Of a stretch of 63,953 nucleotides of DNA, positions 41,390 to 50,165 are shown piece by piece (within the stretch, counting starts at the first letter, position 1; each line of letters opens with the position of its first letter). The DNA is from a virus. The stretch covers positions 1 through 63,953 of the IMG/VR virus record IMGVR_UViG_3300009081_000013. The stretch is one strand, 5' to 3'. Below the pieces are notes generated by a model. It did no database searches. It had not been told where the DNA came from and saw only the letters and a list, made by a program, of their open reading frames with translations. A program made the translations under genes and the position numbers.

Positions 41390-42256
41390 TTAGAGGGTCA
41401 CTTCGCCTCTATTCACCCGAGCTTTGAAGTCCGCGAACTCTGCTGAACTCATCTGTGGGATCTTGGCCGCCCACGAAAGCGCTGTAGCCGGCGTACCCCC
41501 AGCCGCCCCGGGGTTGCCCGGCTTGGCCTGATTTTCGATGATTCTGTTCAGCTCATCCATTAAGTTTGCCGGAGCGGCGGCCGGAACCTGCGGAGGCGCG
41601 GCGGGCAGAGCAGCAGCTTGCTGCCGAGCACGCAGCATTGCAAACTGCGCGGCCGTTGCGAGCTGTTTTTCGCGTGGCAAACTTTTGATGAGTTCCGCGA
41701 CCCACGGTTGCTCCTGGATCAAAGCGGGAAGTTGTTCCTTCATGATTTGTTTGAATTGGGGATTTTCCTGGGCCAACTCCAAGGCCATAAGTTTGGGCTG
41801 CAACTGACCCAGCGCCTGCTGGACCAGAGCCTGCACCTTTTGCTCCTGCTGCTGGGATAACGCCGACAAGGCTTTTCGAACCTCGCCAGCTTCAATCAGC
41901 CGATCATCCGGCGCCCCATTAAGCAGATCAGCTACGGCGGCTTGAACTTGAGGCGGGGCCAGAGTGGGTTGCTGCGGCGCAGGCATGTTCGCCCGATAAA
42001 GCGCGAGCCGTTCATTGGCCAACTGCATTTGCTGCTGGTACTCGGAGAGCTGGCTTTTGGATGCCTGCAACTCAGAGCGCAGCTTTTCCATCACCGGCAC
42101 CGGCACCATCCTGGTTTCGACAGGAGCGGGGGCTGGGGCTTCAGTGGTGGGGGCCACAGGGGCTGTGGAAGCCGCGGGGGCGGGCGCAGATGTAGCAGGC
42201 GCTGGAGCCGGGGCGGGGGTAACACTCGGAGTTGGGGTAACGATTGGGTCTGTCAT
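41390..42256 (-). CDS. Scaffolding protein
   Basis: A 288-residue protein. A disordered Pro/Ala/Thr N-terminus (1-48) is followed by a Gln-rich coiled coil (MEKLRSELQASKSQLSEYQQ, about 55-90), further helices, and a C-terminal helix SSAEFADFKARVNRGEVTL that would bind the capsid protein. Composition, lack of enzymatic motifs and the position directly upstream of the capsid gene identify it. Confidence 0.8.
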   Translation of the reverse strand: MTDPIVTPTPSVTPAPAPAPATSAPAPAASTAPVAPTTEAPAPAPVETRMVPVPVMEKLRSELQASKSQLSEYQQQMQLANERLALYRANMPAPQQPTLAPPQVQAAVADLLNGAPDDRLIEAGEVRKALSALSQQQEQKVQALVQQALGQLQPKLMALELAQENPQFKQIMKEQLPALIQEQPWVAELIKSLPREKQLATAAQFAMLRARQQAAALPAAPPQVPAAAPANLMDELNRIIENQAKPGNPGAAGGTPATALSWAAKIPQMSSAEFADFKARVNRGEVTL

Positions 42257-42406
42257 GTGAACCTCTTACGCCCGTTCCATGCGGGTTTGGCCGTCCCGGC
42301 GGCGGACTGTCTCTCGCTTTCGGCGATGAGCTTTAACGCCCTGTGGCCTTGCCCGCCGGCGATTACACCCGGCGGCGGTGTGTTGGGGCCGCTTTCGGCG
42401 GCTGGG
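42257..42406 (-). other. Intergenic region with several GC-rich hairpins
   Basis: 150 bp between the portal-side gene and the scaffold gene without a convincing reading frame. On the minus strand it can fold into GCCGC-cgaaa-GCGGC, TCGC-cgaaa-GCGA and CCGCCGG/CCGGCGG hairpins in series. The repeated GCCGAAAGCG core suggests a structured leader or processing region ahead of scaffold and capsid. Confidence 0.5.
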
Positions 42407-42835
42407 TTAAAAAACCAAACCTTTCACCGGCATGCCGACGGCATCTTTGCAGATGCTGGGCAGCGCGCCGGATGGATCCAAAACACCGGACAGAACGATG
42501 CGGTCGTAGGGCAGCACCCATTCTTTCCGGAAAAGTCCTTGCCGGTTGTTCACGTAAAAGCACATGGTGCCAAGAGTCCTGAAGTTTTCGATCTTGACCG
42601 TCGGGGGCAGCAGATAAATCACTGAGCGCACAGCGCGCTTGCCCACAGCGTCAAAACGCGCGTGGATGAACATGTAGTACGCTTCTTTGGCCGCGTGCTT
42701 GTCGAGCATCTTTTCCATGCTGCGCAGCAGGCCCATGGTAAAATCCTTGGTGATGTCGCCCAGATAAATCTGGTGTGTCTGCTTACGCATGCCAAAAACG
42801 TCGTACATCTGCTTGATCATGATGTTCGGGTTCAT
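42407..42835 (-). CDS. Virion-block hypothetical protein
   Basis: A 142-residue protein, one base after the portal stop. Begins MNPNIMIKQMYDVFGMRKQT, continues with a helix MGLLRSMEKMLDKHAAKEAY, and has a beta-rich end (VLPYDRIVLSGVLDPSG). No family recognised; an assembly or maturation role is suggested only by position. Confidence 0.55.
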   Translation of the reverse strand: MNPNIMIKQMYDVFGMRKQTHQIYLGDITKDFTMGLLRSMEKMLDKHAAKEAYYMFIHARFDAVGKRAVRSVIYLLPPTVKIENFRTLGTMCFYVNNRQGLFRKEWVLPYDRIVLSGVLDPSGALPSICKDAVGMPVKGLVF

Positions 42836-44800
42836 TTACATCCCCATCGGCGCCGGAGCGGCCGGGTTGCCGGGCGCCGGAGCGCCTGCTTCTGTTTGCT
42901 GTTTGATCATCGTCAGCACACGCACCAGAGTTTCCAGATTGGTAAGATCGATCGACTGGAGATCCTTAAGCGTTTTGACCCGATCGTAGGTGGCTGAGGT
43001 CCGATTCTCATGCGCTTGGGTCATGCGCTCGGCGGTCTTTGCGATATTGGCCTGCATCATCGCCTGGTTCATCTGCGTCTGCTGACGGTTCATTTCCTGA
43101 TTGGCCGCGTCTTGCTTGGCCGCCGCCTCTTCCCGGGCCTTGATTTGCCGGATCAAATCGCTTTTGCCCTCAAGCGGCCAGGCTTCGATGATCGCCGAAG
43201 TCGGGATTTCTTCCATGCCCATTTTGCGCATGGCCATGAGCTGTGCGTAATAGTGCTGTTTCTGCGTATCAGTGAGCAGACCCTCGACGCACACAACGTC
43301 GTATTTGCCAAAGTCCTTTTCAAGCAACTGTGGCGTGGGGGGTTTGTTGGTAATGCGCTGGAACTTCTGGGGCGTGTAGTTTTTCTGCATCGCCCGCAGT
43401 GTCTTTGACCCAAGGATCTTCTGAGACAGACTTAGGTTGTCGAACAAATCGTGGAGCACCGTGAGTCCTGCGTGCTGCCGAAGCTTGGCCAGGATCGCGC
43501 TCACTTCGACATCCTGCGTATCCGGCATGCCAAACATCTCTTTTGAAAAGCCGGGGATCTCCACCACATCCTGGTCCATGAGCGCAGTCAAGGTGAACAG
43601 CCCCTGCGGGATGTCTGACGCACGCAGTTCTTTGATGTCTTGCTCGATCGGACGATCACCGGGGTTGAGCCAAATGACCTTGCCCTGGCCGGTTTGATAA
43701 AGCTGCTCTTTGTTTTGCACCGAATCCGCGCGGGCGGCGTAGCCAGAACTGATTTGGCTATCAATGATGTCCAGCATTTTGCTCCGGCGCTTGTTGATTT
43801 CGTCTTGCGGATCGCGGTCACAACGGATCAGACCCTGAATGCGAAGCTCGGGCTTGGCTGCCTCGGGGCTCCAAAAGCCGATGAAAGGCACCCACGGGAA
43901 ATCATCTAAGCCCACGGGGTCAGGGCCAGTCCAGACGTGAATGCCATTGGCGAACACGCGCAGCTCAACAGTGGTTTTGGCTCGTTTCACCACCGCGATT
44001 TGGTCTTCGGTCACACCCATGACTTGAAAGTATTCGCGCAACCGCGCATCATCACCGTTCCACTTGGCCACCTGGCCATTGGACTTATCGATGAGCGCTG
44101 TGTGAGAAGCAGTGGTCCGCACCCACATACGATCGTAGGCATATGGCGACTGGTTGTTACGCATGCGATGCGTGCTGGTCATCTGCGGAAACTTCATGCC
44201 ACCGCTGGCCGGCGGGCCGAGGTCGTCCACTTTGATATTGGGCAAAAGCATTTGCAGCCGGTCGCGGCCAACGAGCGTGCGGTTGAGCACTGCTTCGCAG
44301 TCTTTCATGTCCCGCTGGCGACAGGTCATATCAAAAAGTACGCTGTTGTAGTCATGGCGGTACCAGGATATGTCACCGTTGACCAAATCATTGGTATAAT
44401 CCACCATCAACTCGACCATGTTCAAACCGGTGATCAGCGGACCGTGCTCAAAGGCGTCGGAAATCAGATTGTATCCATTGCAGTATTGGGTGTTCCACAG
44501 CAACGCCGCGGACAGGATCTCGCCGGTCATCTGGTCGGACCCTTCGACCGGATCGAGCCGCATGGACAGCCGATTTGCTCTTTGATAACCGCCGACGGCT
44601 TTGATGATGCGCCGGACTTTATTGAACACCAGCGCTTCGCGGCGCTGGCTTTTCAAATAGTTCTTCATGCGCGAGTCCCACTGGTCGCCCAGCATGACTT
44701 CCAGGTCGCGCTTCATCTCCATGTGGAGTTGGCTCCAATCCGCCGAATAGGCACCGTACGCCTCATCGAACTCTTGTGTCTTTTGCAGATCGGTCGCCAT
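42836..44800 (-). CDS. Portal protein (P22-like)
   Basis: A 654-residue protein with the opening segment WSQLHMEMKRDLEVMLGDQW and the YLKSQRREALVFNKVRRIIK pattern of P22-type portals, then VGGYQRANRLSMRLDPVEG and MVELMVDYTND. The C-terminal third is a Gln/Met/Ala-rich helix (NQEMNRQQTQMNQAMMQANI), the barrel region typical of this class. Forms the dodecameric DNA-entry ring; it lies directly after the terminase. Confidence 0.85.
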   Translation of the reverse strand: MATDLQKTQEFDEAYGAYSADWSQLHMEMKRDLEVMLGDQWDSRMKNYLKSQRREALVFNKVRRIIKAVGGYQRANRLSMRLDPVEGSDQMTGEILSAALLWNTQYCNGYNLISDAFEHGPLITGLNMVELMVDYTNDLVNGDISWYRHDYNSVLFDMTCRQRDMKDCEAVLNRTLVGRDRLQMLLPNIKVDDLGPPASGGMKFPQMTSTHRMRNNQSPYAYDRMWVRTTASHTALIDKSNGQVAKWNGDDARLREYFQVMGVTEDQIAVVKRAKTTVELRVFANGIHVWTGPDPVGLDDFPWVPFIGFWSPEAAKPELRIQGLIRCDRDPQDEINKRRSKMLDIIDSQISSGYAARADSVQNKEQLYQTGQGKVIWLNPGDRPIEQDIKELRASDIPQGLFTLTALMDQDVVEIPGFSKEMFGMPDTQDVEVSAILAKLRQHAGLTVLHDLFDNLSLSQKILGSKTLRAMQKNYTPQKFQRITNKPPTPQLLEKDFGKYDVVCVEGLLTDTQKQHYYAQLMAMRKMGMEEIPTSAIIEAWPLEGKSDLIRQIKAREEAAAKQDAANQEMNRQQTQMNQAMMQANIAKTAERMTQAHENRTSATYDRVKTLKDLQSIDLTNLETLVRVLTMIKQQTEAGAPAPGNPAAPAPMGM

Positions 44801-44810
44801 GCTTTATCCT

Positions 44811-46496
44811 CTAATAAACAGGAGCGCAGTACTTAGCCTTCATCTCACGATGCGCCGCATCGCTCATCGCGTTGCCGGTGTAACCCTTGTGCGGCGAAAA
44901 CGTGAGCGCCAAAGAATCCAATTTGTTCGGCGAGCGCTTGAGCAAATCCCGAATGGTGTCTTTGTCCGTGATCTTGACCCGGCCGTTTTTATCCCAGAAG
45001 CGCAGCACCTGAAGTTCTTCCCGCAGCTCATCGTCGTCGGGCAGCATCGCCGCAGGATTGTCCTTTAAAAACAACCGCACCTGCCACAGCAACTGATCGC
45101 GCATGCGGTCAAATTCGCCTTCTTCGCACACTTCAGTTGCCCGAACCTGGGTTTTGACACCGACTGCGTTGATGCCGACGCGGCGCAGAGCGGGAGCTGT
45201 TCCCGCGCCAAAGCCGTTGGCGTCAACAAATGTCTTTTTGGTGCCGGCGCGCTTGATCTCTTCTTCAGATCGATCGTTGGTGACACCCATATCCACCCCG
45301 CCCCAGCCGGCGAACTCTTTTACGAACGCGCCAAAGCGGTGACACAGCGAGGTCTTGTCCACACCAAGTTCGCCCGGATCAATTCCGGTCGTTCCCTCGG
45401 CGCCTTCGGGCGGGTCTTCGCCATGCTGGTCCACGTAGGCTTCCCAGCGGGCCATGGCGTTATCGATCCAGCCTTCTTCGATGAGGACATTTTCTTCCTT
45501 GGATGGGTATTCGCCCAACACCATGTAGGAAAACTTGGGATTTTCAATACGATAGCGACCGGGACGAAGCGGAGGATACAGCGTGCCGTCTTTTTTGCGG
45601 GCGACATAGCCAACCATAAACTCAGGCAGCACAAACACGTCCGCGCCAGCGTAGTCGTCATCGTCGCGCAACCACCGGCACCAGTTGTTGATACGCCAAC
45701 CGGTTTTCTCCCGCGTTACCGCGCCAGGGTAGACGTCTTCGCCGGTGGTGACGTTGGGGTGCTCAAAGGCGGAGAGCTGGACCACAACTGCTTCGTGGTC
45801 CTTGATCATTTTATAAACGCGGCCGTGCTTGTGCCGGGGGTTAAACATCACCAGCAGGCGGGCCATACCGCCGGACATGCACGACTCGATGCCGGAGTAA
45901 ACAGGATCAGGCACAGCGTCGCCCTCGTCCACGATGAACACAATGACGGGGGCGTGGCGGCCAGAGAAGCGGGCCTCTCTTTCGTGCTCCATGCCCTGCC
46001 CGGGGATTGTCAGACCGTCGATCGTTGAGCTGCCCATACGAAGGGTCATGCCGGAAATCCGACACGGCCCAAAGACCGCTTCGGCGCTCTTGACGTTGCC
46101 GGTAACTTTGTCCCAGAGGATGCGCCGAAGGTTTTTCTCCGGCGGAGCGGCGGTCATGTAGACTTCGGCGTTTGGGAAGCACTTAGCGAAAAACACCGCT
46201 AAATCGGCTGCCGCGTAGGATTTACCGACAGCGTTCCCTGATTGGGCCACAACCACTTCGTTTTCAATCACCGCATTGAGCAACCGGGTGACGTTCTCCG
46301 GATAGGTATGGCCGAGAACCTCTTTGCTAAAAAGCGCGGGGTCTTTTTGATATTGAGTCATAACAGCGGTCTGGGTTTCCAACTCGGGGTTGCCGCCAAA
46401 GCCGGCGAGCAGCTCGGAGAACAGTTGATCCTTCACGGCGCGGGCGCCATTGGGAGCAACCAGATCAAATCCAAGTCGAGAAGCTGCGCTATTCAA
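44811..46496 (-). CDS. terL: Terminase large subunit
   Basis: A 561-residue packaging ATPase-nuclease. Walker A VVAQSGNAVGKSYA (about 81-94), Walker B VIVFIVDEGDAV (about 184-195) with the catalytic glutamate, and motif III-like LLVMFNPRH (about 213). The C-terminal nuclease domain opens with TGIDPGELGVDKTS (about 381, first acidic residue) and has FVDANGFGAGTAP (about 430). Drives DNA into the prohead with the small subunit encoded at 46669-47280. Confidence 0.9.
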   Translation of the reverse strand: MNSAASRLGFDLVAPNGARAVKDQLFSELLAGFGGNPELETQTAVMTQYQKDPALFSKEVLGHTYPENVTRLLNAVIENEVVVAQSGNAVGKSYAAADLAVFFAKCFPNAEVYMTAAPPEKNLRRILWDKVTGNVKSAEAVFGPCRISGMTLRMGSSTIDGLTIPGQGMEHEREARFSGRHAPVIVFIVDEGDAVPDPVYSGIESCMSGGMARLLVMFNPRHKHGRVYKMIKDHEAVVVQLSAFEHPNVTTGEDVYPGAVTREKTGWRINNWCRWLRDDDDYAGADVFVLPEFMVGYVARKKDGTLYPPLRPGRYRIENPKFSYMVLGEYPSKEENVLIEEGWIDNAMARWEAYVDQHGEDPPEGAEGTTGIDPGELGVDKTSLCHRFGAFVKEFAGWGGVDMGVTNDRSEEEIKRAGTKKTFVDANGFGAGTAPALRRVGINAVGVKTQVRATEVCEEGEFDRMRDQLLWQVRLFLKDNPAAMLPDDDELREELQVLRFWDKNGRVKITDKDTIRDLLKRSPNKLDSLALTFSPHKGYTGNAMSDAAHREMKAKYCAPVY

Positions 46497-46650
46497 TAAA
46501 GTCGGCTACTTTCGCGGGTAGTTCATCAAGGGAAGCCAAATAGGCCCGATACGTGTCATATGTCTCGTTGGTGGAGTCCGGATCATGCACTTGGGTCATC
46601 GCATCAATAAACTGCTTGGCGCACCGCAATGCTTCGAGGATCTCAGCCAT
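46489..46650 (-). CDS. Small helical protein between terminase genes
   Basis: A 53-residue protein from ATG at 46650. Helical (AEILEALRCAKQFIDAMTQV) and acidic. Its stop lies inside the terL start region (8-bp overlap), so it is co-translated with the packaging genes. Function unknown. Confidence 0.5.
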   Translation of the reverse strand: MAEILEALRCAKQFIDAMTQVHDPDSTNETYDTYRAYLASLDELPAKVADFIE

Positions 46651-46668
46651 TACCGAACTCTCCGTGCT

Positions 46669-47280
46669 TTATCGGAACTCCAATGCGCTGCGCAAAGCGT
46701 TCTTTTGCTGAAGCGCTTTAATCAGCGCCGCCTTGGTAGCCGGGTCCACAGAGTTGATCACCTCGATGACCGTCTCCTGAAACTCTTTGACCGCCTTGGC
46801 GTCTGTCAGGGTTTGAAAAATCTCGAGCTGGAACTTTAACTGGGCGCGGATCTCTGCCATGGTGCGAAGCGCCAGGTTGGGGTCGGTCAACGCCATTTGG
46901 CTCCGCTTTTCACCGGAGATCGGATCGGTTGCTTCCACCGTCGTGTAGAGCGTGTCAAGCAGATCATTGGCTGTTTTATTGATTTTGCAGAGCTGGTCGG
47001 CGGTGCGGATCTCACGGGCGATAATCTGCGGTGCTACGCCGGCTGCTTCCCTCACTATCGCGTGCTTTAGCCGGGAGATACGCTGGGACACAGCCGCTGA
47101 GGACACGCCAAAGTGCCGGGCGATCTGGGCGTTGGTACGCCCGGCGCGCACCATCTCATGGAGCTTTGTGTCGTCGATCGTCCCGTGGCCCCGGCCCTTG
47201 TGCGGTTCGGCCGGAACAATAACAAATTCACGGGTTTTCTCGTCGTAATACTCAGTAGTAGGATCGACGCCGACGGGCAT
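46669..47280 (-). CDS. Terminase small subunit-like HTH protein
   Basis: A 203-residue protein. HTH segment VRAGRTNAQIARHFGVSSAA (about 45-64) with SQRISRLKHAI completing the recognition helix, then a helical oligomerisation body. I chose ATG at 47280 (CGGAG six bases upstream) because the longer start at 47325 lies inside the -10 box of the minus promoter. The position just before terL and the HTH fold support recognition of the packaging site. Confidence 0.75.
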   Translation of the reverse strand: MPVGVDPTTEYYDEKTREFVIVPAEPHKGRGHGTIDDTKLHEMVRAGRTNAQIARHFGVSSAAVSQRISRLKHAIVREAAGVAPQIIAREIRTADQLCKINKTANDLLDTLYTTVEATDPISGEKRSQMALTDPNLALRTMAEIRAQLKFQLEIFQTLTDAKAVKEFQETVIEVINSVDPATKAALIKALQQKNALRSALEFR

Positions 47281-47323
47281 TTGGCACTCCGAGGCATGCC
47301 GTTTTGGTATGCCATTTTGGGAC

Positions 47324-47352
47324 ATGTTACCAAAAATACACACAAATGTAAA
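47324..47352 (-). promoter_or_regulatory. Late-block promoter, minus strand
   Basis: On the minus strand TTTACA (47352-47347), 17 bp, TAACAT (47329-47324). It would give a leader of about 37 bases before the small-terminase start at 47280 and drive the long structural block. Confidence 0.6.
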
Positions 47353-47360
47353 GAACGGGC

Positions 47361-47390
47361 TTGACAGAGGGTGTTTTGGGGATGTAGAAA
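47361..47390 (+). promoter_or_regulatory. Divergent promoter, plus strand
   Basis: TTGACA (47361-47366) and TAGAAA (47385-47390) at 18 bp (GTAGAA at 17). It diverges from the late-block promoter and precedes the gene at 47426. Confidence 0.5.
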
Positions 47391-47425
47391 GTGGCTAACA
47401 AACTGCTAAGACTTGGAGGTGGGAA

Positions 47426-47800
47426 ATGGAGTGCGCGTGTATTGATGCCAACGATGGTAACTACGCAATGATGTTGGGTGATCATAAGATCAAGGCGCGA
47501 ACCACACACATCTGCTGCGAGTGCAAAAGAAAGATACTACCCAGCGAGGTTTACAGAAAAGAAGTCGCTGTGTACGACGGGAAAGTGGCTACCTACAAAA
47601 CTTGCAGTGATTGCAACAGCATCCGTGATGAATTTGTTTGTAGCTGGTATTGGGGTGAGATTCACGAAGCTGTAAGAGAGTCGGTATTCAGCAACCTTTG
47701 CGACATCTCAGAAAGCGGAATCGCAAACCTGACCCCGCGGGCCAGGGGTCTTGTTTGTGAATGGATTGAAGAGTGCTGGGAATGGCACGACGAAGATTAA
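47426..47800 (+). CDS. Zinc-ribbon protein
   Basis: A 124-residue protein with THICCECKRKILPSEVY (CxxC at about 30-33) and KTCSDCNSI (CxxC at about 58-61), a treble-clef-like ribbon flanking the strand pair EVYRKEVAVYDGKVATYK. The C-terminal half is helical and acidic with two further cysteines. First gene of the plus-strand accessory block. Confidence 0.65.
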   Translation: MECACIDANDGNYAMMLGDHKIKARTTHICCECKRKILPSEVYRKEVAVYDGKVATYKTCSDCNSIRDEFVCSWYWGEIHEAVRESVFSNLCDISESGIANLTPRARGLVCEWIEECWEWHDED

Positions 47801-47812
47801 AAGGAGGTGACT

Positions 47813-48043
47813 TTGAAAACCATAACCGCATACCAAACATCAGACGGCATGACATTCGCGCTCAAACAGGACGCCGCGTATCATGAACGCGGCATTATGC
47901 TCAGTAATTTTTTCAGAGATCATACAGATCCAGGAGACTGTTGGGCCGCCGCTTTCCAAGCGATCCTGGACAACCACAAAGAGTTCATGGAAATGATGCA
48001 CGCCGCGCCGGCGGACGACGTGGATGTGGAGATGCCACTGTGA
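47813..48043 (+). CDS. Hypothetical protein
   Basis: A 76-residue product from TTG at 47813, which is better spaced from AAGGAGG than the GTG at 47807. The opening KTITAYQTSDGMTFALKQDAAYHE is typical of small phage proteins with a strand followed by a helix. Function unknown. Confidence 0.55.
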   Translation: MKTITAYQTSDGMTFALKQDAAYHERGIMLSNFFRDHTDPGDCWAAAFQAILDNHKEFMEMMHAAPADDVDVEMPL

Positions 48044-48459
48044 GCAAACAGTCCGGCCAGGAACACCCTGAGATCCCCGCCGCGCCCAAAAAGACCAAGC
48101 GCAATCGCCGCCCCACTGCTTGTTCTGTGAAGCGCCGTTCGTACCGTGGCTGTGGCATCTGCGGATCTGAGAACACCGCGAGCCAGGGCGTGGAATACTG
48201 TACGGTATGCGGTGAAGAAACTGAGACCTTACGTCTCACCCACGAGCGCTGGTGGAGATCACCGCCAAAACTGCCGTGCTCATGCTCGAATTGGTCTGCC
48301 AAAATCGTCCACTACATCAGAAGCCGCTGGATCGGCGTAGAAAAATGCCTCGACTGCGGTGCGGTGAAATCGCGCTTTTGTCCCAACGGCCATGACGCTT
48401 GGAAGCATTGGCGCGGCGAGATCTACTGCGCCACGTGTGGATACCGGAGGAAATCATGA
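48040..48459 (+). CDS. Multi-zinc-ribbon protein
   Basis: A 139-residue product from GTG at 48040 (GTGA overlap). After a basic Pro/Lys N-terminus it carries CGICGSE, CTVCGEE, CSCSNW, CLDCGAV, CPNGH and CATCGYR, enough for three zinc ribbons. Probably a nucleic-acid- or protein-binding adaptor. Confidence 0.6.
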   Translation: MSKQSGQEHPEIPAAPKKTKRNRRPTACSVKRRSYRGCGICGSENTASQGVEYCTVCGEETETLRLTHERWWRSPPKLPCSCSNWSAKIVHYIRSRWIGVEKCLDCGAVKSRFCPNGHDAWKHWRGEIYCATCGYRRKS

Positions 48460-48671
48460 ATGGTGCGACAATCAGCAAAATGACCATACTGTTCACCCCT
48501 CAAGCAAAAATAACCATGAAAGACGCCGCGCAGATTCTGACCACCCGCCAACAGGAAAAAAAGACCTTTGCCTGGTGGATAGAAAATAATGACACCTTCG
48601 TTGTGTTGGGAGACACCGAAGACGTGGAGAGCGCGGTATATGACATCCTCAGGTTGGAGGAGTCCTTATGA
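48456..48671 (+). CDS. Hypothetical protein
   Basis: A 71-residue protein from ATG at 48456, coupled by ATGA to the preceding gene and to the recombinase after it. Mixed alpha/beta: an N-terminal strand and helix (KMTILFTPQAKITMKDAAQI), then FAWWIENNDTFVVLG. Not recognised. Confidence 0.55.
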   Translation: MNGATISKMTILFTPQAKITMKDAAQILTTRQQEKKTFAWWIENNDTFVVLGDTEDVESAVYDILRLEESL

Positions 48672-49300
48672 CCGACACGAATCTGGTTCCGAATAGGAAC
48701 CACCCAGAAAAAGGCGCCAAGCTCTGGAAGTCGCCCATCAAAAACATCGATGATGTGGAGCGCATCGCCAACATCCTGCGCCCGTCGGCTCGCAACCATG
48801 CGATCTTCCTGGTGGGGGTAAACACCAACCTGCGGGCGTCAGACCTCTGTGCCCTGACGATAGGCGATGTGCGCGATCTCAAAGTGGGCGACCCGCTCAT
48901 GCTCAAAGACCAAAAGCCCAACCGCTACGTCATCCGCGCCGCCAACAAGACACTGGTGGGGGCGGTCAAGCGGCTGCTGGCGGAACACCCGCGATCAGGC
49001 GACGCCGGCGCGCCGCTGTTCCTGTCGCAGCGCGGGGGACCAATTGAAGTTTCGTCGCTGTCGCGTCTGGTGAAAAGCTGGTGCAAGCACGCAAAACTAC
49101 GCGGCCGTTACGGCAGCCACAGTCTGAGGAAAACCTGGGCGTACCATGCGCTGAACACGTTCAGTGTAGAGTTCCACATCGTCTCCGCCGCGCTCGGCCA
49201 TCGTGACCATGCCACAACGCTCACCTACCTTGGCATTCCGGTGAAGGCGATCAAGGCAGCTTTTATGAATGAACTGGGTGTGCCACAACCAAAGGAGTGA
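48668..49300 (+). CDS. Small tyrosine recombinase
   Basis: A 210-residue phage-integrase-family catalytic domain. Active-site set: R56 (NLRASDL), likely Lys83 in the beta hairpin, H151-x-x-R154 (HSLRKT), H178 (GHRDH) and the nucleophile Y187 (TLTYLG). Only about 25 residues precede the catalytic domain, so the arm-binding and most of the core-binding domain of classical integrases are missing. Possible roles: integration with a minimal site, genome-dimer resolution, or inversion. A candidate site lies at 53278-53306. Confidence 0.85.
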   Translation: MTDTNLVPNRNHPEKGAKLWKSPIKNIDDVERIANILRPSARNHAIFLVGVNTNLRASDLCALTIGDVRDLKVGDPLMLKDQKPNRYVIRAANKTLVGAVKRLLAEHPRSGDAGAPLFLSQRGGPIEVSSLSRLVKSWCKHAKLRGRYGSHSLRKTWAYHALNTFSVEFHIVSAALGHRDHATTLTYLGIPVKAIKAAFMNELGVPQPKE

Positions 49301-49303
49301 TCC

Positions 49304-49675
49304 ATGACAAGACGCTATTTTCTCGCTGGAAAAGAGATTTCTCTGCCCGAATACCCCGCGGCAACCATGAGCGACCATCCGGCGGTGTTCAACGGTGCGC
49401 TCGACTCTAAAGACCCACTGCTCGCAGAAAGCCTCCGTGCTGCCAAGGTGCTGCTCAGAGAGTCCTTCATCGTGCTTTACGACGACGGCAGCGCGGCTGT
49501 TTACCGGATCAAAGGGAATCTGTCCGAACCGTGTTGTGAGAACTTTATCCACCAGTGGTTTGAGTCATTCGGCGGCGCCGGCCGTGAGCTACACCCTTAC
49601 CAATTCTGCCCGATGTGCGGGAAAAACCTGCTTCGATACGTTGAGGAGCGTTATGAAACCAACCAAAAAGCGTAA
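49304..49675 (+). CDS. Zinc-site hypothetical protein
   Basis: A 123-residue protein. The C-terminal HPYQFCPMCGKNLLRY (about 98-113) is a common CxxCG ribbon half-site, with CC near residue 78 as partner. The N-terminal half is mixed alpha/beta. Similar YxFCPxCGxxL endings are frequent in phage proteins without known function. Confidence 0.6.
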   Translation: MTRRYFLAGKEISLPEYPAATMSDHPAVFNGALDSKDPLLAESLRAAKVLLRESFIVLYDDGSAAVYRIKGNLSEPCCENFIHQWFESFGGAGRELHPYQFCPMCGKNLLRYVEERYETNQKA

Positions 49676-49907
49676 CAGGCCAAAGCCACACGGTGTGCGC
49701 CGGCGGGCGTATGCGGCGAGCCAACAGCCCCCAAAAGCATGGACCGCGTACCAGCGACACCATGGCTCGCCGACCTACGAAGAGGTGCAGGCGGTGGCGC
49801 AGATGCTGTTTGATAAATGCCAAGACAATCTCTTTGGTTTGGCGCTTGGATACGGTGTCGCCTGCATGGATGCCCGACGCTGGTATGAGGAGGGTACTGA
49901 CTGGTGA
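49653..49907 (+). CDS. Small basic protein
   Basis: An 84-residue protein from ATG at 49653 behind GAGGAG, overlapping the preceding gene by 23 bp. The basic N-terminus (KPTKKRNRPKPHGVRRR) suggests nucleic-acid binding; the rest is helical. Confidence 0.55.
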   Translation: MKPTKKRNRPKPHGVRRRAYAASQQPPKAWTAYQRHHGSPTYEEVQAVAQMLFDKCQDNLFGLALGYGVACMDARRWYEEGTDW

Positions 49908-50152
49908 AAAAGACCTTCTTTCCCCCACCCGCGTCAAAATGTCATACCGTGCAGGCGTCACGCAGCATCTTCCAACACGAACTCACCTACAGCCGCTTCA
50001 CCGAACTGCAACTCATCGGGGTCCACATCAAGCGCTTGGTTGAGATGCTACGCGCCCGGGGCGGTGTGTATGGTCAACGCTTTTACATCGATCGACCCGA
50101 CTTGCCGGGAATGCCGGCGGTGATCGTGGGCTGGATCGGATTTGAGGATTAA
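49904..50152 (+). CDS. Hypothetical protein
   Basis: An 82-residue product from GTG at 49904 (GTGA overlap). No motif recognised; C-terminus strand-like (GMPAVIVGWIGFED). Confidence 0.55.
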   Translation: MKKTFFPPPASKCHTVQASRSIFQHELTYSRFTELQLIGVHIKRLVEMLRARGGVYGQRFYIDRPDLPGMPAVIVGWIGFED

Positions 50153-50165
50153 GGAGGAAAAATCA

